DNA of 64,000 bases from an uncultured Eubacteriales bacterium (GCA_902765395.1 CACWZP010000001.1:1-64000), one strand, 5' to 3'; shown: positions 49,269-58,661, counted from the first letter of the stretch. Notes: generated by a model from the sequence alone, not told the origin. Numbers and translations are program-made.

Positions 49269-51218
49269 ATGCGTGAATTGCGATTGGACGCCCGGGGACG
49301 GGACGAGGCGTACCGGCCCCTGGAGGAGATGGGCCTGCGCGGCCAGTGGACGGCGCTGTCCGGCGGCGGCGCGGCGGACGACCCCATCATCTGCCGGGTC
49401 CGCGTGAAGAATGAAACGGACGCGCCCTTTTCGGGCGTGGTGCGGCTGCGCCTGCCCCTTGAATCGGCGGAGCCCCGCTTCTTCCTGCCGGGGTTCATGT
49501 ACGGCACCAACCGGGGGGACGCCCCGCTGGTGGTGGACAGCCAGACGCCCCGGCTGCGCCATGCGCCCGCAGATTTCCCGGCCTCGCCCTGGTGGCTGAC
49601 CCGCGCCGACCGGCTGTCCCATCCCGTGGCGCTGGCCTTTGCCGGCGGGCGGGTCGCGGGGCTGTGCGCGTCGCCGTACTTCGTGAAAGCGGGCGGAAAG
49701 CGGCGGGCCTGGATGCCCGGCGCGGCGGGGGACTTCGACCAGTACGCGGGCTTCGGCTGCGACATCGACGCGGGCGAGGTGTGTTACACCCTGGGCTATG
49801 AGAACGCGCCCTGGTTCTTCCTGGACTCCCACAACTACAGCCCCCGTTCGCCGCTGGGCGACAACGCCTTCGTCCTCGCGGCGGGGGAGGCGTTTGAATT
49901 CGAGGCGGCGGTGTTTGACTATCCCGCCGGGGCCGAGCGCGCCATCGACGGGGCGATCCGCTGGGTGTACGGCCGCTTCCACCAGCCGCCCCGGGAGGGC
50001 CTGCCGACGCAAACGGTGGTTTCGGACATCGCGGGTGCGGTGTCCGGCGCGGCCTGGCTGGAGGACAGCAGCGCCTATGCCGGGTTCGTGTTCGACTGGC
50101 AGCACGAAAACGAGGTGCGGCGGCTGCCCTCCATCACCTGGACCAACGGCCTGTCCGTGGCGGTGCCCATGCTGCAGGCGGCCCACCGGCTGGGTCGGGA
50201 GGACATGCGCGCGCAGGCGCTTGCGTGCATCGGCCACATCGTCGAAACCTCCGTCAACCCGAAAAACGGCCTGCCCTTCACTGCGGAGGTGGACGGCGCC
50301 TGGGGCAACCGGGGCTGGTGGTACGACAAGCAGCCCGTGCCCGGCCACGCGGGCTATCTGGTGGGCCAGGCGCTGTACTACATCCTGAAGGCCTATGAGC
50401 TGGAGAAGGGCCATGGCGCGGAGCACCCGGACTGGCTGGCTTACGTCGAAAGGGCGCTGGAGGTCACGGAGCGCAGCCGCAACGGTGACGGGGAGTATCC
50501 TTATATCTTCTCGGAAAACTCCGGCGCGGGGCTGTGCTACGACTCCATGTCCGGGGCCTGGTGCCTGGCCGCGGCGGCGTATTGCGCGTTTCTGACCGGC
50601 GACAGGAGCCGCCTTGGCGCGCTGCTTCAGAGCGAGGCCCACTACCACGCCGCCTACGTCGTGCCCATGGCCTGCTACGGCGGGCCGCTGGACATCGACA
50701 AGCAGGTGGATTCCGAGGGCGTGCTGGCCTACATCCGCGCCGCGCGCTGGCTGCACGCGCTGACCGGCGACGCGGATCTGCTCCGGCGCATGGGCGAGGC
50801 GATCGAATACGAATTCACCTTCAAGTTCTGCTACAATTCGCCCATCCAGGTGCCGCCGCTGAGCAAGGTGGGCTGGAGCAGCTGCGGCGGCAGCATCACC
50901 TCCGTCACCAATCCCCACATTCACCCCATGTCCTCGTCCGTCGTGGACGAGCTGGCCTACTATGTGGAAAGGAACGGCGACGAATACGTGCGAAGCCGCC
51001 TCCTGGACACCGTGCGCTGGAGCCGGCAGCTGTCCAATACCTTCGACGGCGAATACGACTACGGCAGGCGGGGCTGGATGAGCGAACGCTTCTGCCACTG
51101 CCAGGGCCTGCTGACGGAGCATTATCCCGACGGCGCGCCGGCCAGCACCTGGTTCGCGCTGATGCCCTGGGCCTGCGGCTGCGTGCTGGAGGCGCTCTGT
51201 GGGTCAGTTTGGGAATGA
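49269..51218 (+). CDS. Large alpha/alpha-barrel-like protein, probable carbohydrate-active enzyme
   Basis: A 649-residue protein with no recognised family. Residues 30-250 look beta-rich (IICRVRVKNETDAPFSGVV). The rest is helical with repeated hairpins and motifs such as WGNRGWWYDKQPVPGHAGY, GLCYDSMSGAWCLAA and STWFALMPWACG, reminiscent of (alpha/alpha)6-barrel glycoside hydrolases. No signal peptide. It follows the patatin gene by 17 nt; the next gene starts 34 nt after the stop. Sugar hydrolysis is an inference from fold pattern and the GH43 gene nearby. Confidence 0.65.
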   Translation: MRELRLDARGRDEAYRPLEEMGLRGQWTALSGGGAADDPIICRVRVKNETDAPFSGVVRLRLPLESAEPRFFLPGFMYGTNRGDAPLVVDSQTPRLRHAPADFPASPWWLTRADRLSHPVALAFAGGRVAGLCASPYFVKAGGKRRAWMPGAAGDFDQYAGFGCDIDAGEVCYTLGYENAPWFFLDSHNYSPRSPLGDNAFVLAAGEAFEFEAAVFDYPAGAERAIDGAIRWVYGRFHQPPREGLPTQTVVSDIAGAVSGAAWLEDSSAYAGFVFDWQHENEVRRLPSITWTNGLSVAVPMLQAAHRLGREDMRAQALACIGHIVETSVNPKNGLPFTAEVDGAWGNRGWWYDKQPVPGHAGYLVGQALYYILKAYELEKGHGAEHPDWLAYVERALEVTERSRNGDGEYPYIFSENSGAGLCYDSMSGAWCLAAAAYCAFLTGDRSRLGALLQSEAHYHAAYVVPMACYGGPLDIDKQVDSEGVLAYIRAARWLHALTGDADLLRRMGEAIEYEFTFKFCYNSPIQVPPLSKVGWSSCGGSITSVTNPHIHPMSSSVVDELAYYVERNGDEYVRSRLLDTVRWSRQLSNTFDGEYDYGRRGWMSERFCHCQGLLTEHYPDGAPASTWFALMPWACGCVLEALCGSVWE

Positions 51219-51252
51219 CACCATCGACAATAATAGAAAGAAGGCATAGAAA

Positions 51253-51690
51253 ATGACGTTTGAAACCCTGCACAAGGACATGGTCGCGGCCATGAAGGCC
51301 CGGGACAAGGAGCGCAAGAACGTGATCTCCACGCTGATCGCCGATGTGAAGAAGGCCGCCATCGACGCCGGGAACCGGGAGGACATCCCCGAGGCGCTGG
51401 TGGACCAGGTGATCCTGAAGTCCAAGAAGACCGCGAAGGAGCAGCTGGACACCTGCCCCGACGAGCGCTCGGAGCTGAAGGCGGAGTATCAGTTCGCCTA
51501 CGACGTGATCTGCGAATACGCGCCGAAGATGATGTCCGACGACGAGATCCGCGCGTTCCTCGCCGCCCATTTCGCCGACGTGCTGGCCACGAAGAACAAG
51601 GGCCAGATCATGAAGGCCATCATGCCCGCGCTGAAGGGCAAGGCCGACGGCAAGGCGATCAACGCCATCGTGGCCGAGCTGTGCCAGTAG
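51253..51690 (+). CDS. yqeY: GatB/YqeY domain protein
   Basis: A 145-residue YqeY protein, homologous to the tail domain of GatB. TLHKDMVAAMKARDKERKNV opens it and NKGQIMKAIMPALKGKADGK is the conserved end. Such proteins are widespread and may bind tRNA; the role is unclear. Found outside the usual rpsU-yqeY context. Confidence 0.9.
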   Translation: MTFETLHKDMVAAMKARDKERKNVISTLIADVKKAAIDAGNREDIPEALVDQVILKSKKTAKEQLDTCPDERSELKAEYQFAYDVICEYAPKMMSDDEIRAFLAAHFADVLATKNKGQIMKAIMPALKGKADGKAINAIVAELCQ

Positions 51691-51702
51691 AGGGAGGCTG
51701 CC

Positions 51703-52491
51703 ATGAGGATACTCGTCACCGGCCCCCGGGGCTTCGTGGGGGCCAGGATCATCCGGGCGCTGGACGGGGCCGTCCCCGCGCCGTCGCTTCGCCACGCGCG
51801 GGAGGACGACGTCAAGCGGCTAGTGGATGAAACCGAGCCGGACGTCATCGTCCACACCGCCGCCATATCCGACATCCGCGCCTGCGCGGCGGACCCGGAG
51901 GCGTCGTATCGCGCCAACGTGGCGCTGCCCCTGATGCTGGCGAAGACGGGCGTGAAGAGCGTGCTGCTGAGCACCGACCAGGTGTACAGCGGCTGCGCGG
52001 GGGAGGGCCCCTATGCCGAGGGCGACGCGGTTCCGGCGAACCTGTACGCCGAGCACAAGCTGGAGATGGAGAAGCGGGTGCTGGATGTCAACCCCGACGC
52101 CGTGCTGCTTCGGGCCACGTGGATGTACGACATGCCCCTGTACGGCGTGCCCAACCGCTGGAACTTCCTGGTGGGCATGCTCCGGGAGCGGGCGCTGGCC
52201 TTCTCCGGCACGTCCCACCGCGCGGTGAGCTACGTGCGGGAGGTGGCCGCCCGGATGGAGCAGGCCGTGGCGCTGCCCGGCGGGGTGTACAACTACGGCA
52301 GCGAGAGCGATATGACCATGCTTGAAATCGCCCGCTGGCTGGCGGAGGAATTGAAGCTGGACGTGCGGCTGAGCGACGCCGGGCCGGAGCACAACCTGTG
52401 GATGGACTGCTCGAAGCTGAAGCGCCAGGGCATCGCCTTCAACGACACCCTGGACGCCCTCAGGCAGTGCATACGGGATTACAGTTTGTAA
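51703..52491 (+). CDS. RmlD-like NAD(P)-dependent sugar epimerase/reductase
   Basis: A 262-residue extended SDR. RILVTGPRGFVGARII is the nucleotide loop (GxxGxxG), LLSTDQVYSG carries the catalytic Ser/Thr region and NLYAEHKLEME the YxxxK. It resembles dTDP-4-dehydrorhamnose reductase but lacks rhamnose neighbours. It lies 12 nt after yqeY and ends in a strong hairpin. Confidence 0.85.
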   Translation: MRILVTGPRGFVGARIIRALDGAVPAPSLRHAREDDVKRLVDETEPDVIVHTAAISDIRACAADPEASYRANVALPLMLAKTGVKSVLLSTDQVYSGCAGEGPYAEGDAVPANLYAEHKLEMEKRVLDVNPDAVLLRATWMYDMPLYGVPNRWNFLVGMLRERALAFSGTSHRAVSYVREVAARMEQAVALPGGVYNYGSESDMTMLEIARWLAEELKLDVRLSDAGPEHNLWMDCSKLKRQGIAFNDTLDALRQCIRDYSL

Positions 52492-52522
52492 GAAACGGAA
52501 GGGGCAGCGCCCCTTCCGTTTC
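52492..52522 (+). terminator. Hairpin terminator after the RmlD-like gene
   Basis: A perfect 14-bp stem, GAAACGGAAGGGGC and GCCCCTTCCGTTTC, with a 3-nt loop, directly after the stop codon. Confidence 0.8.
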
Positions 52523-52561
52523 CTATGCGATTGTATTTCATTCAACCCCTGTGACAGGATG

Positions 52562-53884
52562 TCATCCCCGCCGCTTCACGGCGTGGTACACCGGCAGGCC
52601 GAGCAGGGTGACCGCCACGCTGCCCAGCGCCATGATCGTGGCCCGGGTGCCGGAGAGGAACAGCTGGCTGACGATCACGAACAGGCCGCTCAATATGGCC
52701 AGCGCGGGGATCACCGGGTACAGGGGCACCCGGTAGGGGCGCTCCCAGTCGGGGTGGAGCTTCCGCAGCCGGATCACGCAGGCGAAGGTGAGCGTGTAGA
52801 AGATCCAGCAGGAGAACACGCCCAGGTCGGTGAGCAGGTCGAACTCGCCCGACAGCGAGTACAGGCAGGCCAGCGCGCCGATCAGCAGCACGGAGTTGGC
52901 GGGCACCTGGCTTCCGTTCAGCTTCGACAGCGCCCGGCTGGCCGGCAGCGTCCTCTGCGCCGCCAGCTGGTAGGCCACCCGGGAGCCGGACATCAGAAAG
53001 CCGTTGGCCGCGCCGATGACGGAGATGATGATGCCGATCTTGATCAGCAGCCCGCCGGATTCGCCGAACAGCCGCGTGGCCACCGCCGCCGCCGGGGACT
53101 CCAGGTTCATCAGCTCGTCCGCGGGGATCACCCGCAGGTAGGCGATGTTGATGACCAGGTACACGGCCATGATGATGGACACGCCGGCCACGATGGCCCG
53201 AGGCAGATCCCGTCCGGGGCGCTTCATCTTCCCGGCGATGGCGCCCACGTTGGTCCAGCCCTCGAAGGCGAACAGCACGGCCAGCAGCGTGGAGCCCAGC
53301 ACGCCGCCCAGGCTCTTGCCCTCGCCCACCATGGGCGTGAACACCGGCCGGGCGACCTCGCCCCGCAGGATGCCGAACACCATCAGAAGCGCCAGCGGGA
53401 TCAGCTTGCAGACGGTGGAGACCACCTGCATGCCCCCGGCGGCCCGGGAGCCCAGGCTGTTCAGCGCCACCAGCGAGAGGATCAGGGCCATGGCCACGGG
53501 CAGCGCCCACTGGGGGCCGATCCACTCCGCCAGCTCCGCGCCCACCTTCACGCCGTAGCCGGCCAGGAACGCGGGATAGAACAGGATCACCTGCATCCAC
53601 CCGGCCAGGAAGCCCAGCCGCTCGTCGTAGGCCTCGGACAGGTAGGCCACCATGCCGCCGGTCCTGGGGATGAGTATGGCCACCTCGGAGAAGGTCAGCG
53701 CGGCGAACAGGCTGACCAGCCCGCCGATGATCCAGGCCAGCATGCCCATGCCCGGCGCGCCGCCGGTGGCCTGATAGATGGCGTAGGGCTTGAAGAACAC
53801 CCCCGCGCCGATCACGCAGCCCACCACCAGGGAGGTGGCGGTCATAAAGCCCAGGTTCTTTTTCATGCGCTGTTTGTCGTCCAT
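52562..53884 (-). CDS. APC-family amino acid permease
   Basis: A 440-residue transporter with about 12 helices. MTATSLVVGCVIGAGVFFKP is the conserved first-helix motif (GxGxF) and FAFEGWTNVGAIAGKMKRPG the helix-6 region, similar to serine/threonine exchangers of the LAT/SteT type. GGAGG precedes the ATG at 53884. It has its own promoter. Confidence 0.88.
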   Translation of the reverse strand: MDDKQRMKKNLGFMTATSLVVGCVIGAGVFFKPYAIYQATGGAPGMGMLAWIIGGLVSLFAALTFSEVAILIPRTGGMVAYLSEAYDERLGFLAGWMQVILFYPAFLAGYGVKVGAELAEWIGPQWALPVAMALILSLVALNSLGSRAAGGMQVVSTVCKLIPLALLMVFGILRGEVARPVFTPMVGEGKSLGGVLGSTLLAVLFAFEGWTNVGAIAGKMKRPGRDLPRAIVAGVSIIMAVYLVINIAYLRVIPADELMNLESPAAAVATRLFGESGGLLIKIGIIISVIGAANGFLMSGSRVAYQLAAQRTLPASRALSKLNGSQVPANSVLLIGALACLYSLSGEFDLLTDLGVFSCWIFYTLTFACVIRLRKLHPDWERPYRVPLYPVIPALAILSGLFVIVSQLFLSGTRATIMALGSVAVTLLGLPVYHAVKRRG

Positions 53885-53943
53885 GGCGCGATGCCTCCGC
53901 AAATGGAAATGAATGGCGCGCGCCGCTGAAGGCGCACCTGTAC

Positions 53944-53972
53944 AGTATACGCCATTTACCCTTCGATGTAAA
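53944..53972 (-). promoter_or_regulatory. Promoter of the amino acid permease
   Basis: On the minus strand TTTACA (53972-53967) and TATACT (53949-53944) are 17 nt apart, 60 nt before the start codon. Confidence 0.72.
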
Positions 53973-54008
53973 GGCCGGCTTGGCGCGACAAAGGCGGACA
54001 AGAATATC

Positions 54009-54038
54009 AGGCGGACAGAAGTATCTGTCCGCCTTTTT
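54009..54038. other. Hairpin after the GntP permease gene
   Basis: Arms AGGCGGACAG and CTGTCCGCCT with a six-nt loop and TTTTT on the plus strand only. It lies after the leftward GntP gene but lacks a T-run in that direction. Confidence 0.6.
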
Positions 54039-54055
54039 GGCGCCGACATGGGCGT

Positions 54056-55315
54056 TTACCCGAAGATCAGGAACATGACCACGCTGATGATCGTGGCAGT
54101 CAGGCCCACGCAGGCCTCGCAGGGGATCAGCTTCATGCGGTCGCCGATGGACAGGTTCACGCTGCCGCCGGTGGCGTGGAAGAAGGAGCCGTGGGGCAGG
54201 GAGTCCACCACGGTGGCGCCGGCGTGCACCATGGCGCCCGCCGCCAGCGCGGGCACGCCCTGCTCGATCAGGGTGGGCGCGAAGGTCTGGGCGGCGATGG
54301 TGGCGCCCGCGGTGGTGGAGGCGGTGGCCCCGGCCATCAGGATGCCGGCCAGCGGAGCCAGCACGAAGGCGGGCATGTTCAGCTTCTCCAGCAGCGCGAT
54401 CACGTCGTACTGCAGCGCGGAGGCCTTGATGATGCCGGCGATGGTGCCGGTGCCGATCAGCAGGATGGACACGCCCACCACCTTCGACAGGCCGAATTCG
54501 GTGATGCCCACCACGCCCTTGATGTGGCCGGTGACCAGCATGCAGGTGAGGCCGCCCACGGGCAGGGCGATCAGCGGGTCGATGGACACGCCGGCGATGG
54601 GCCGCAGCGCCAGCAGCACGATCACCACCAGCGGGCCGACGATGGCCGGCAGGAACCCGGGCAGCGCGTTGTCGCTGGTCTCGATGTCGCCGGAGGCCAC
54701 CGCCAGGCCGTTCTTCTTTTTGGAGAGCACCGTGGCCAGCAGGATGGCCATGGCCAGCGCGAACAGGGCCGGCACGATGTTCTTGAACATCAGCGAGGTG
54801 AGATCCACGCCGAAGGCCTCCGAGGCTGCGATGGTGTTGGGGTTGGGGGAGATGATGTTGCCCGCCTTGCCGCCGCCGATCATGGCCAGCAGCAGGCTCT
54901 GCTTGCTGAGCTTCGCCTTCTTGCCGATGGCCAGGGCGATGGGGGCCACGGTGATCACGGAGATGTCGATGAACACGCCCACCGCGCAGATGATCATCGT
55001 CGCCAGGGCGATGGCCGCCAGCGCCAGCTTTTCGCCCATTCTGTCCACGATGGTCTCGGCGATCTTCTGGGCCGAGCCGGTCTTGATCAGCGCCCCGGCC
55101 AGTATGCCGGAGGTCATGATCCGCAGCACGGAGGACATCATGCTCTGTGCGCCGGAAACCATGGTGTTCACCGTGGTCACCAGCCCGCCGCCGCCGATGA
55201 TGCCGCCCACCAGCGCGCCCAGGATCAGGCTGTAGGCGGGGTGTACCTTGCGGATGATGAGTACGATGGCGATGGCGAGGCCGATCACGGCCCCGAGGGT
55301 GGTGAAGTCATACAT
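54056..55315 (-). CDS. GntP-family permease, probable glycerate or gluconate importer
   Basis: A 419-residue permease with about 12 helices. LLAMIGGGKAGNIISPNPNTI and GATASTTAGATIAAQTFAP are GntP/IT-superfamily half-repeats; GAMVHAGATVVDSLPHGSFF is the conserved late motif. It follows the glycerate kinase gene by 15 nt and is presumably controlled by the divergent CdaR protein, so D-glycerate is the best substrate guess. Confidence 0.88.
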   Translation of the reverse strand: MYDFTTLGAVIGLAIAIVLIIRKVHPAYSLILGALVGGIIGGGGLVTTVNTMVSGAQSMMSSVLRIMTSGILAGALIKTGSAQKIAETIVDRMGEKLALAAIALATMIICAVGVFIDISVITVAPIALAIGKKAKLSKQSLLLAMIGGGKAGNIISPNPNTIAASEAFGVDLTSLMFKNIVPALFALAMAILLATVLSKKKNGLAVASGDIETSDNALPGFLPAIVGPLVVIVLLALRPIAGVSIDPLIALPVGGLTCMLVTGHIKGVVGITEFGLSKVVGVSILLIGTGTIAGIIKASALQYDVIALLEKLNMPAFVLAPLAGILMAGATASTTAGATIAAQTFAPTLIEQGVPALAAGAMVHAGATVVDSLPHGSFFHATGGSVNLSIGDRMKLIPCEACVGLTATIISVVMFLIFG

Positions 55316-55330
55316 GGCCTTGTCCTCCTT

Positions 55331-56473
55331 TTATTTCTTCAGCTCCATACCCGCCTTCAGGAAGCGGAACATGCGCACGGCGCCCAGGTAGTAGAGCTCC
55401 TCCGCCCGGCCCAGGGCCTCCTCCAGGGGCATGGGCGCGTCCACGGTGGTCATCAGCGAGGCGATGCCGTGGTCGAAGATCCGGGCGGCGTCCCTTCCCA
55501 GCGAGCCGCTGAGCCCCACGGCCACCACGCCCTTTTTCGCGGCGCGCTCGCCCACGCCCTGCATCACCTTGCCGAAGCAGCTCTGCCAGTCGGTGCGGCC
55601 CTCGCCGGTGACCACCAGGTCGGCGCCCTCCAGGCGGCTGTCGAAGTCGATCAGATCCAGCACGGTGTCGATGCCGGACTTCATCTCGCCGCCCAGGAAC
55701 ACCATCAGCGCCGCGCCCAGGCCGCCCGCCGCGCCCGCGCCCTGGATGGCGTCGGGGTCGATGCCGAACTGGCGGCGGATCACGTCGCGATAGTTCACCA
55801 TGCCACTCTCCAGCCGCTGCTGGATCTCCGGCGTCGCGCCCTTCTGGGCTCCGAAGGTCCAGGTGGCGCCGTTTTCGCCGCACAGGGGGTTGGTCACGTC
55901 GCACATCACGGTGATCTTCGCGTTTGCGATGCGGTGGTCCAGGTTGGACACGTCGATGGCGCTGACCTGCTCCAGGTCCTCGCCCCGGCCCTCCAGCTCC
56001 CGGCCCTCGCCGTCCAGGAACCGCACGCCCAGCGCCCGGGCGCAGCCCATGCCGCCGTCGTTGGTGGCGCTGCCGCCGATGGCGATGGAGATGTCAGTAA
56101 AACCCATGTCCAGCGCGTGGCGGATCAGTTCGCCGGTGCCGTAGCTGGTGGCCTTCAGCGGGTTGCGCCTGTCCAGGGGCACCAGCGGAAGCCCCGAGGC
56201 CGCCGCCATCTCGATCACCGCGCGGCGCTCGTCCAGCCTGCCGTAGCGGGCCGTGACCTTCTCCATCATCGGGCCGCAGACCTCGCACTCGATCCACTGG
56301 CCGTTTTCCGCGGCCACCACCGCGTCCGTGGTGCCCTCGCCGCCGTCGGCCACCGGCACGCCGCTGTACTCGATCTCGCCGAAGACCGCCTTCGCGGCCT
56401 TCGCCAGCAGCGCGACGGTCTGCTCGCTGGTCAGGGTGCCCTTGAAGGAATCCGATGCAAACAGGAACTTCAT
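55331..56473 (-). CDS. Glycerate kinase (class II, GarK/GlxK type)
   Basis: A 380-residue kinase that phosphorylates D-glycerate. FLFASDSFKGTLTSEQTV at the start, PVADGGEGTTDAVV, IAIGGSATNDGGMGCARALG and GAGAAGGLGAAL are family motifs; VTGEGRTDWQS lies in the C-terminal part. GGGGAGG precedes the ATG at 56473. It is in an operon with the GntP permease and divergent from CdaR, the textbook sugar diacid/glycerate arrangement. Confidence 0.95.
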   Translation of the reverse strand: MKFLFASDSFKGTLTSEQTVALLAKAAKAVFGEIEYSGVPVADGGEGTTDAVVAAENGQWIECEVCGPMMEKVTARYGRLDERRAVIEMAAASGLPLVPLDRRNPLKATSYGTGELIRHALDMGFTDISIAIGGSATNDGGMGCARALGVRFLDGEGRELEGRGEDLEQVSAIDVSNLDHRIANAKITVMCDVTNPLCGENGATWTFGAQKGATPEIQQRLESGMVNYRDVIRRQFGIDPDAIQGAGAAGGLGAALMVFLGGEMKSGIDTVLDLIDFDSRLEGADLVVTGEGRTDWQSCFGKVMQGVGERAAKKGVVAVGLSGSLGRDAARIFDHGIASLMTTVDAPMPLEEALGRAEELYYLGAVRMFRFLKAGMELKK

Positions 56474-56509
56474 GTTGGTTGCCTCCCCGCTGTTTATTCT
56501 GCTGGATTC

Positions 56510-56570
56510 ATTATAGCATTCTCCGCGGATGTGTGGTATATTATATATGACAATAAATATCGGATAATAC
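56510..56570. promoter_or_regulatory. Divergent control region of the glycerate module
   Basis: On the minus strand TGC-TATAAT (-10 at 56515-56510) faces the kinase gene, with a weak -35. The stretch 56535-56570 is strongly AT-rich with an imperfect inverted repeat (ATATTAT and ATAAATAT) and probably binds CdaR. No clear rightward promoter was fixed. Confidence 0.55.
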
Positions 56571-56608
56571 ACTTCATTTATATCATGCATGACAGGGAGG
56601 CGGCGCCC

Positions 56609-57712
56609 ATGCCCGCGCAGATCCGCACCCGGCTGGCAGGCCAGATCGTGGACACGCTGAAGACGATCTGCAGCCACGACATCAACTTCATCGACATCCA
56701 AGGCAGGATCATCGCCAGCACCGACGCGGCCCGAGTGGGCGGCTATCACGTGGGCGGCCACGAGGCGGCCCGGAGCGGGCAGATCGTGGTCATCGAGGCG
56801 GACGACCCCCAGCGGGACGTGCGCCACGGCATCAACATGCCCATCCGCTTCCACGGCAGCACCGTGGCCGTCATCGGCATCACGGGCGCGCCGGGGGAGG
56901 TGCAGAAGTACGCCGACCTGGCCCAGCGCATCACCCTGCTTCTGCTGCGGGAGCACGAGATCGACACCCGGAACTACGACGTGCGCACCCAGACGGGCTA
57001 TTTGGTGCGAGCGCTGGTGGACCGGGAGACGGTGACGGCCGCCTATATATCGGAGGTGCTGGAGAAGAACGGGCTGTCGGATCGGGGCGAGCTCTGGCGC
57101 TGCATGGTCATCCAGCTGCGGGAGGGCCACGAGCACCCGCTGTCCGCCATCGAGGCGGCGACCCAGGAGGTGGCGCGGGGGCTGGGCAAGTGCCTGTATG
57201 CCTACCGCTTCCCCAACGAATACGTGCTGCTGGTGAAGGAGCGGGACAGCGGCCGCTGGGAGAAGGCGCTGCGGGCGCTGTCAGGCGCCTGGCCCCGGGA
57301 CATCCGGGTGGGCGTCGGCTCCTCCCGGCGGCTGTCCCGGCAGGATCTGTCCTTCCAGGCGGCGAAGCTGGCCATCCAGAGCCTGGAGGCGGGGGAGAAC
57401 TTCGCTTCCTATGAAGACGTGCGGCTGGAGATTTTGCTGGGCAGCGTGTCGGAGGCGGCGGCCGGCGCGTACCTGGAAAAGTGCCTGAAGGGGCTGGACG
57501 AGGGGGACAGGGCGCTGCTGGGCGTCTATTTCGCCAGCGAGATGTCCCTGAAGGAGACGGCCGAGCGCTGCTTTTTGCACGTGAACACCGTGCAGTACCG
57601 CCTGAAGCGCGTGCGGGAGCGCTGCGGCCTGGACCCGCGCCGGTTCCGGGAGGCCTCGCTGCTCTACACCGCCCTGCGGGTTGAGGCCATGAGCCGGCAG
57701 GAGGGGACATAA
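56609..57712 (+). CDS. CdaR-family sugar diacid/glycerate regulator
   Basis: A 367-residue transcriptional activator. Residues 1-135 form the diacid-recognition domain (RLAGQIVDTLKTICSHDINF), with a GGDEF-like middle part and a PucR-type helix-turn-helix at the end (SLKETAERCFLHVNTVQYRL). AGGGAGG precedes ATG 56609. Divergent to the glycerate kinase and GntP permease, it probably activates them when glycerate is present, as in E. coli. Confidence 0.92.
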   Translation: MPAQIRTRLAGQIVDTLKTICSHDINFIDIQGRIIASTDAARVGGYHVGGHEAARSGQIVVIEADDPQRDVRHGINMPIRFHGSTVAVIGITGAPGEVQKYADLAQRITLLLLREHEIDTRNYDVRTQTGYLVRALVDRETVTAAYISEVLEKNGLSDRGELWRCMVIQLREGHEHPLSAIEAATQEVARGLGKCLYAYRFPNEYVLLVKERDSGRWEKALRALSGAWPRDIRVGVGSSRRLSRQDLSFQAAKLAIQSLEAGENFASYEDVRLEILLGSVSEAAAGAYLEKCLKGLDEGDRALLGVYFASEMSLKETAERCFLHVNTVQYRLKRVRERCGLDPRRFREASLLYTALRVEAMSRQEGT

Positions 57713-57713
57713 A

Positions 57714-57747
57714 AAAACGCGCCACACAGGCCTGTGTGGCGCGTTTT
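57714..57747. terminator. Perfect bidirectional terminator
   Basis: A 34-nt perfect palindrome with arms of 17 nt (AAAACGCGCCACACAGG and its complement), A-run on the left and T-run on the right. It serves CdaR and the converging small membrane protein. Confidence 0.92.
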
Positions 57748-57758
57748 CGCCTTCGCGT

Positions 57759-58064
57759 TCAGATCAGCTGGATATCCCCCACGATGGGCAGCGGCTCGTC
57801 GCTCCCCCTCGCGGCGCGGACGATGCCCATGATGACCAGCACCAGCACGCCGATGCCCAGCACATCCCCGGCCAGGCTCAACAGGCCGTGGAAGCGGTTG
57901 AGGATAGCGGAGATCGAGCCCGCGATGGCCAGCAGGAAGCCCTGGTTCAGGTGGCGGCGGGAGAGTTGGTCGTCCTTGTTGCGGATGATAAAGGCGACGA
58001 CCCAGAAGATCCAGCCCAGATAGCTGAAAATGGCGGCGACCTTGTCCTTCTTCTCGGTATACAT
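57759..58064 (-). CDS. Small membrane protein, DUF4870-like
   Basis: A 101-residue protein with three hydrophobic segments. KVAAIFSYLGWIFWVVAFII and a charged NKDDQLSRRHLNQGFLL loop, then VLGIGVLVLVIMGIVRAARG. The pattern matches small Tic20/DUF4870-like proteins. AGGAGG precedes the ATG at 58064. Function unknown. Confidence 0.75.
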   Translation of the reverse strand: MYTEKKDKVAAIFSYLGWIFWVVAFIIRNKDDQLSRRHLNQGFLLAIAGSISAILNRFHGLLSLAGDVLGIGVLVLVIMGIVRAARGSDEPLPIVGDIQLI

Positions 58065-58113
58065 AGCGTTTTCCTCCTGTGGTGAAGTCTTGGTTTTCCC
58101 GGTTGACGATGGC

Positions 58114-58141
58114 ATTATAGCACCCGGGCATGAGAACACAA
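58114..58141 (-). promoter_or_regulatory. Promoter of the small membrane protein
   Basis: On the minus strand TTGTGT (58141-58136) and TATAAT (58119-58114) are 16 nt apart, with TGC before the -10 box. Confidence 0.7.
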
Positions 58142-58170
58142 GGATAATTACATTAGAAAGGGATGAGAAA

Positions 58171-58659
58171 TCAGCCGAAAGGCGCGCTCTGGCGCAGCTC
58201 GGTGTAGATCATGCCCCGCTTGCCCCGGTCGGAGCGCATCAATGACACATGATCCACCGTCATCCCGGCCTTCGGCACCCGGACCGGGCTCACGCCCACG
58301 CCGCGCCGGAGCAGCGTGATGTGGGGCGAGAACCGCTTGCGGTCGAAGGGAATGCCCTCCTCGCTCAGCGCGTGGCGCAGGGCTTGCACGTATTTTTGAA
58401 GCGGCGGACATTGCTCCAGGCCCGCCCACCACAGATCGCCGAAGCAGCCGAAGCCGTCCAGCTGGATCTCAAAGGGCTTCACCGGCGGAAGGGGCACGGC
58501 GTCCGGGTCGGGATATTCCCCGATGAAGGCCAGCGTCAGGTGCATGTTTTCATCGGGGGTGTAGCTGCCCGCGACGCCCCGGGCCTTCATCTGCCGCTGC
58601 ACGTTCCCAAGGGCGCGGCGCATCTCCTCCGACAGCGCGATGGCGATGAACAGCCGCAT
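58171..58659 (-). CDS. thpR: RNA 2',3'-cyclic phosphodiesterase (2H family)
   Basis: A 162-residue 2H phosphoesterase. RLFIAIALSEEMRRAL opens it, and the two catalytic motifs are MHLTLAFIGE (His 40) and SPHITLLRRG (His 113). Such enzymes open 2',3'-cyclic phosphates in RNA or nucleotides. It begins 2 nt after the stop of the C_GCAxxG_C_C gene, so it is co-translated with it. Confidence 0.9.
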   Translation of the reverse strand: MRLFIAIALSEEMRRALGNVQRQMKARGVAGSYTPDENMHLTLAFIGEYPDPDAVPLPPVKPFEIQLDGFGCFGDLWWAGLEQCPPLQKYVQALRHALSEEGIPFDRKRFSPHITLLRRGVGVSPVRVPKAGMTVDHVSLMRSDRGKRGMIYTELRQSAPFG

Positions 58660-58661
58660 GG

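Noticed and set aside
54176-56608. Long plus-strand extension upstream of the CdaR gene
   Set aside because: Antisense to the GntP permease and glycerate kinase; CdaR has a good ribosome site at 56609.
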